Below, one piece after another: positions 61,601 to 64,000 of a stretch of 64,000 nucleotides of DNA. The notes beneath the pieces are model-generated. The model was not told where the DNA came from and made no database searches. It saw only the letters and a list, made by a program, of their open reading frames with translations. Position 1 is the first letter of the stretch, and every line of letters starts with the position of its first letter. A program made the translations under genes and the position numbers. This DNA is from Rhyacichthys aspro (Eukaryota; Chordata; Actinopteri; Gobiiformes; Rhyacichthyidae): assembly GCA_036850595.1 (NCBI GenBank), contig CM072162.1, positions 17,847,758 through 17,911,757 on the forward strand. Direction: 5' to 3'.

Positions 61601-64000
61601 TGAATTAAAGTTTTACTGACTTGATAAAGAAGAACATGTTTTTGTAATAGTACATAACTTGTGTGTGTATTATGTTAATGTAATATATTTAATAGTTTAA
61701 TTTCCATATGGCTGTATCTGTGTGGGACTTTTCTACTAACACTGGCAACACAACTACTTCATCAAGGATCTATTCAGTCTCACATTCACACACCATAGAC
61801 ACACCATAGACAAACCTTTCAGTCGCTATATGATCCACTCTACCTTCCAAACTACTGCACTTTTATACTATTACTGCTAAATATTGATCACCTCACCAAA
61901 CAATGTGAAAAATACTCCAAAACATTTCTGTAGTTGGTTCTCTGAAACAAAATGCAGACTCGGAACAACAACACAACAGGTTTACATTTGAAAGCAATGG
62001 TTTACTAAAAAAATGTATCTGGTCTTTTACACAAAATTGATGCGAACCACAAAAGTAAGCATCCTCTGTTTTAGTGCCGTTGTGGGAAGCTCAGAGTCTC
62101 TTGTGACCACAGCAGAAATATTACACATGGCAGAATATACTGTTTACTTCTTTGTGTTGTTGTAGTCAAGTCAACAAGTGGCGTGTCTAGACCGACTGAG
62201 ACTGTGAGAGTGCGTCCGATTAAACACACATGGTTCACATGTCACCGTCACCACAGACAGTAACCAGTGAGTCAAAAAGAGGAAGTTTTCAATTCTGCAG
62301 AGCCACATTTAAAGGACTCATCGTAAAAAAAAAAAGTAAAAGTATCATGACAAGAAATAAACAAATGTGATGAATTATTAGCATTTTCTTATTAGACAGA
62401 AGAAAAAGCAAAATGTCAAATACTGTAAGTTTGATTTTGGAAAACAGTGTTGGATGAAAAGCAATAGATGGAGTCAATATTTGCCCTGTGCTTCTCTGAG
62501 AATTTCCTGCTGAATTAATCAGAGTGTTGCAGCCTTTCTTCAGACTCTGTTTGCACTTCTGGGGCGTTGGGTTTGTGTCCTCACTCTGAAGGTGCCCTGT
62601 TTGTCATTCGAGACGCGACTCAGTTGCTTTTTTTCCTCTGAAAGACTTTCCCGCCCTCGAGCTCTCCGCGCAGCCTGGTTAATGTTTACACTGTGATTGA
62701 TTTGGGCTCTTTCTGAGTAACATTTGATGAAACTGCAGCTGATCAGTGCATTTAACACGTCAGCAGTTGAAAGTGGAGAACAATCTGGGCTCTTGAAGCT
62801 AAACAGTGAGCTTTTAGGTGCTATGCTTTTACATCACGGTTGATTTATATCTTGTGATCTGCTGAAACTTGGAGCTTGTTCTTTTCTCTCCATTCCCAGG
62901 CCTTTATCTTTCCATTTCAGGTATGTGCATGCATGGATACGGGCCTCTTTGGCTGCGCTGCTCCTCTGTAATAAATAATACATTCATTATCTGCTATGGT
63001 GCATTAAGTAGCTTACAGTAATCGTATTTGCTGAAATCGACTGTATTAAATCACCCTTCACCCCTATTTAAATACGTTTTGGGCAGGCCTGACCCTGTTG
63101 AACGAAAGCAGGAACAAGTGCTATACTTGTTTGAAAAGGGACGTAATTTCACTTAACATTCTTATTTCAGTTTTGAGGGAAACAGGTGAGTGTTTTATGG
63201 ATGACATTATTTTTTGCTTCAAGGTTCATTTTTCAACCCAAACCATGTATTCTCCAGGAGCCACGTTAATTAACATAAATGCCCCTCTCGAAATGCTCCG
63301 TACAAAACTCTCAAACTGCCTCCATTTCAGAAGGGTGTGAAACTCAAACTACCCCCCACCTCTGCACACACAGCCCCAGCTCACTTCACCTTTGTCTTGT
63401 TTCAATGCTCTGGGGTCAGGGGTCACCAGCCCACTATTTCTCGGCCTATCAACTCCTCTGACAGCGCTGTATTGATCGTCAGGCTCACTGTGGCCTTTCA
63501 CAAGAACAAAAGCCATATTGGATCAAATTAATAGTGTTTTTTTCTGCCTCGGCGGGACGTCATGGTGCAGACGGAAATATGAAAATGGCTTATGAATAAA
63601 TATGACGGATAGTGGGTGTATTTACATGACAAAACCCTCCTCGTCCTCTGCCCTTGCCTCTGGTTGAGTGTGAGGGATCGTGGGTAGTGTGCAGCGTAGC
63701 CAGTCGTTCGCTGTCACATTGAATTACAGTGACGAGCTGAAGCAGTGACGGCTCGTGCTGCGTGTGGGACGGGCCGGAGTGAGAAGTAGTACGTTTAGGG
63801 TGAAGGGGAGGGGTGTGTGAGACGAGGGAGGGGCCTTCAGTGTGAACATCAAGATTCTCAGGCATCGTTTTACAAGGTGTGTCTCCTTGACTTTCACTGT
63901 TACAGTAATTACGAGCTGAGCCTTTCCCACAGAAGCAGTGGCACTGCCTGAACGTTTAATTACAGCAAACAGTCAGATTCGACGGTGCCAGAGATTATTT
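58660..64000. other. intergenic DNA, no gene recognised
   Basis: It contains GC-richer, repeat-free blocks at 59,260-59,960, 60,960-61,200 and 63,440-63,960, a possible hAT-like end near 60,290-60,302, a possible second degraded SINE on the minus strand at about 60,350-60,475, and AT-rich DNA elsewhere. No fgfr2 exon was recognised. Confidence 0.5.
60070..60302. mobile_element. possible truncated hAT-like element with one recognisable end
   Basis: The right end TTTGAGAACCACTG (60289-60302) is the exact reverse complement of the CAGTGGTTCTCAAA end at 107-120. No matching left end was found, so the element is probably truncated and its left boundary is a guess. Confidence 0.35.

Noticed and set aside
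62930..62970. Possible fgfr2 signal-peptide exon after TTTCAGGTATG
   Set aside because: The frame from ATGGATACGGGC stops after a few codons and does not match an FGFR2 N-terminus.
1..64000. CRISPR array, operon or prokaryotic defence-type system
   Set aside because: Spliced vertebrate gene structure and vertebrate repeats throughout. The only regular array (54401-54739) has no spacers and is a minisatellite.

Overview
This window is vertebrate nuclear DNA, almost certainly from a ray-finned (teleost) fish. It is AT-rich and mostly non-coding. It has GT-AG introns, AATAAA poly(A) signals, microsatellites, a tRNA-derived SINE with a typical teleost tail, LINE-type 3' tails and hAT-like inverted-repeat elements. 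I see no bacterial or viral gene organisation.

I recognise one gene with confidence: ate1 (arginyl-tRNA--protein transferase 1), on the plus strand. Only its 3' half is present. Five exons (5848-5880, 10918-11099, 15380-15479, 28538-28658, 36785-36963) join in a single open frame of 615 nt. They encode the last 204 residues, including most of the conserved C-terminal ATE domain, and end in TAA. The first of these is a 33-nt microexon. Earlier exons, encoding the N-terminal cysteine-rich domain and the alternative central exons, must lie upstream of base 1. The 3' UTR runs to about 37,525-37,575, with three AATAAA signals.

Layout: 1-5847, upstream intron with two inverted-repeat elements; 5881-10917, 11100-15379, 15480-28537 and 28659-36784, ate1 introns with scattered repeats, GC-richer blocks and one obviously defective assembly patch (31,482-31,646); about 37,580-64,000, long intergenic DNA. 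In human, the gene downstream of ATE1 on the same strand is FGFR2, so this desert may carry fgfr2 regulatory DNA. That is inference from synteny; no fgfr2 exon is visible here. The desert contains a hAT-like MITE, a degraded Rex3-type tail, a 12-copy 29-bp minisatellite next to a LINE tail, a tRNA-SINE, microsatellites and several unexplained GC-richer blocks. A cluster of coding-like minus-strand segments at 49.4-51.3 kb is the main candidate for an unrecognised gene or pseudogene.

I found no operon-like or novel multi-gene system. The most useful second looks are the minus-strand segments at 49.4-51.3 kb, the candidate regulatory blocks, the minisatellite/LINE junction and the assembly defect.
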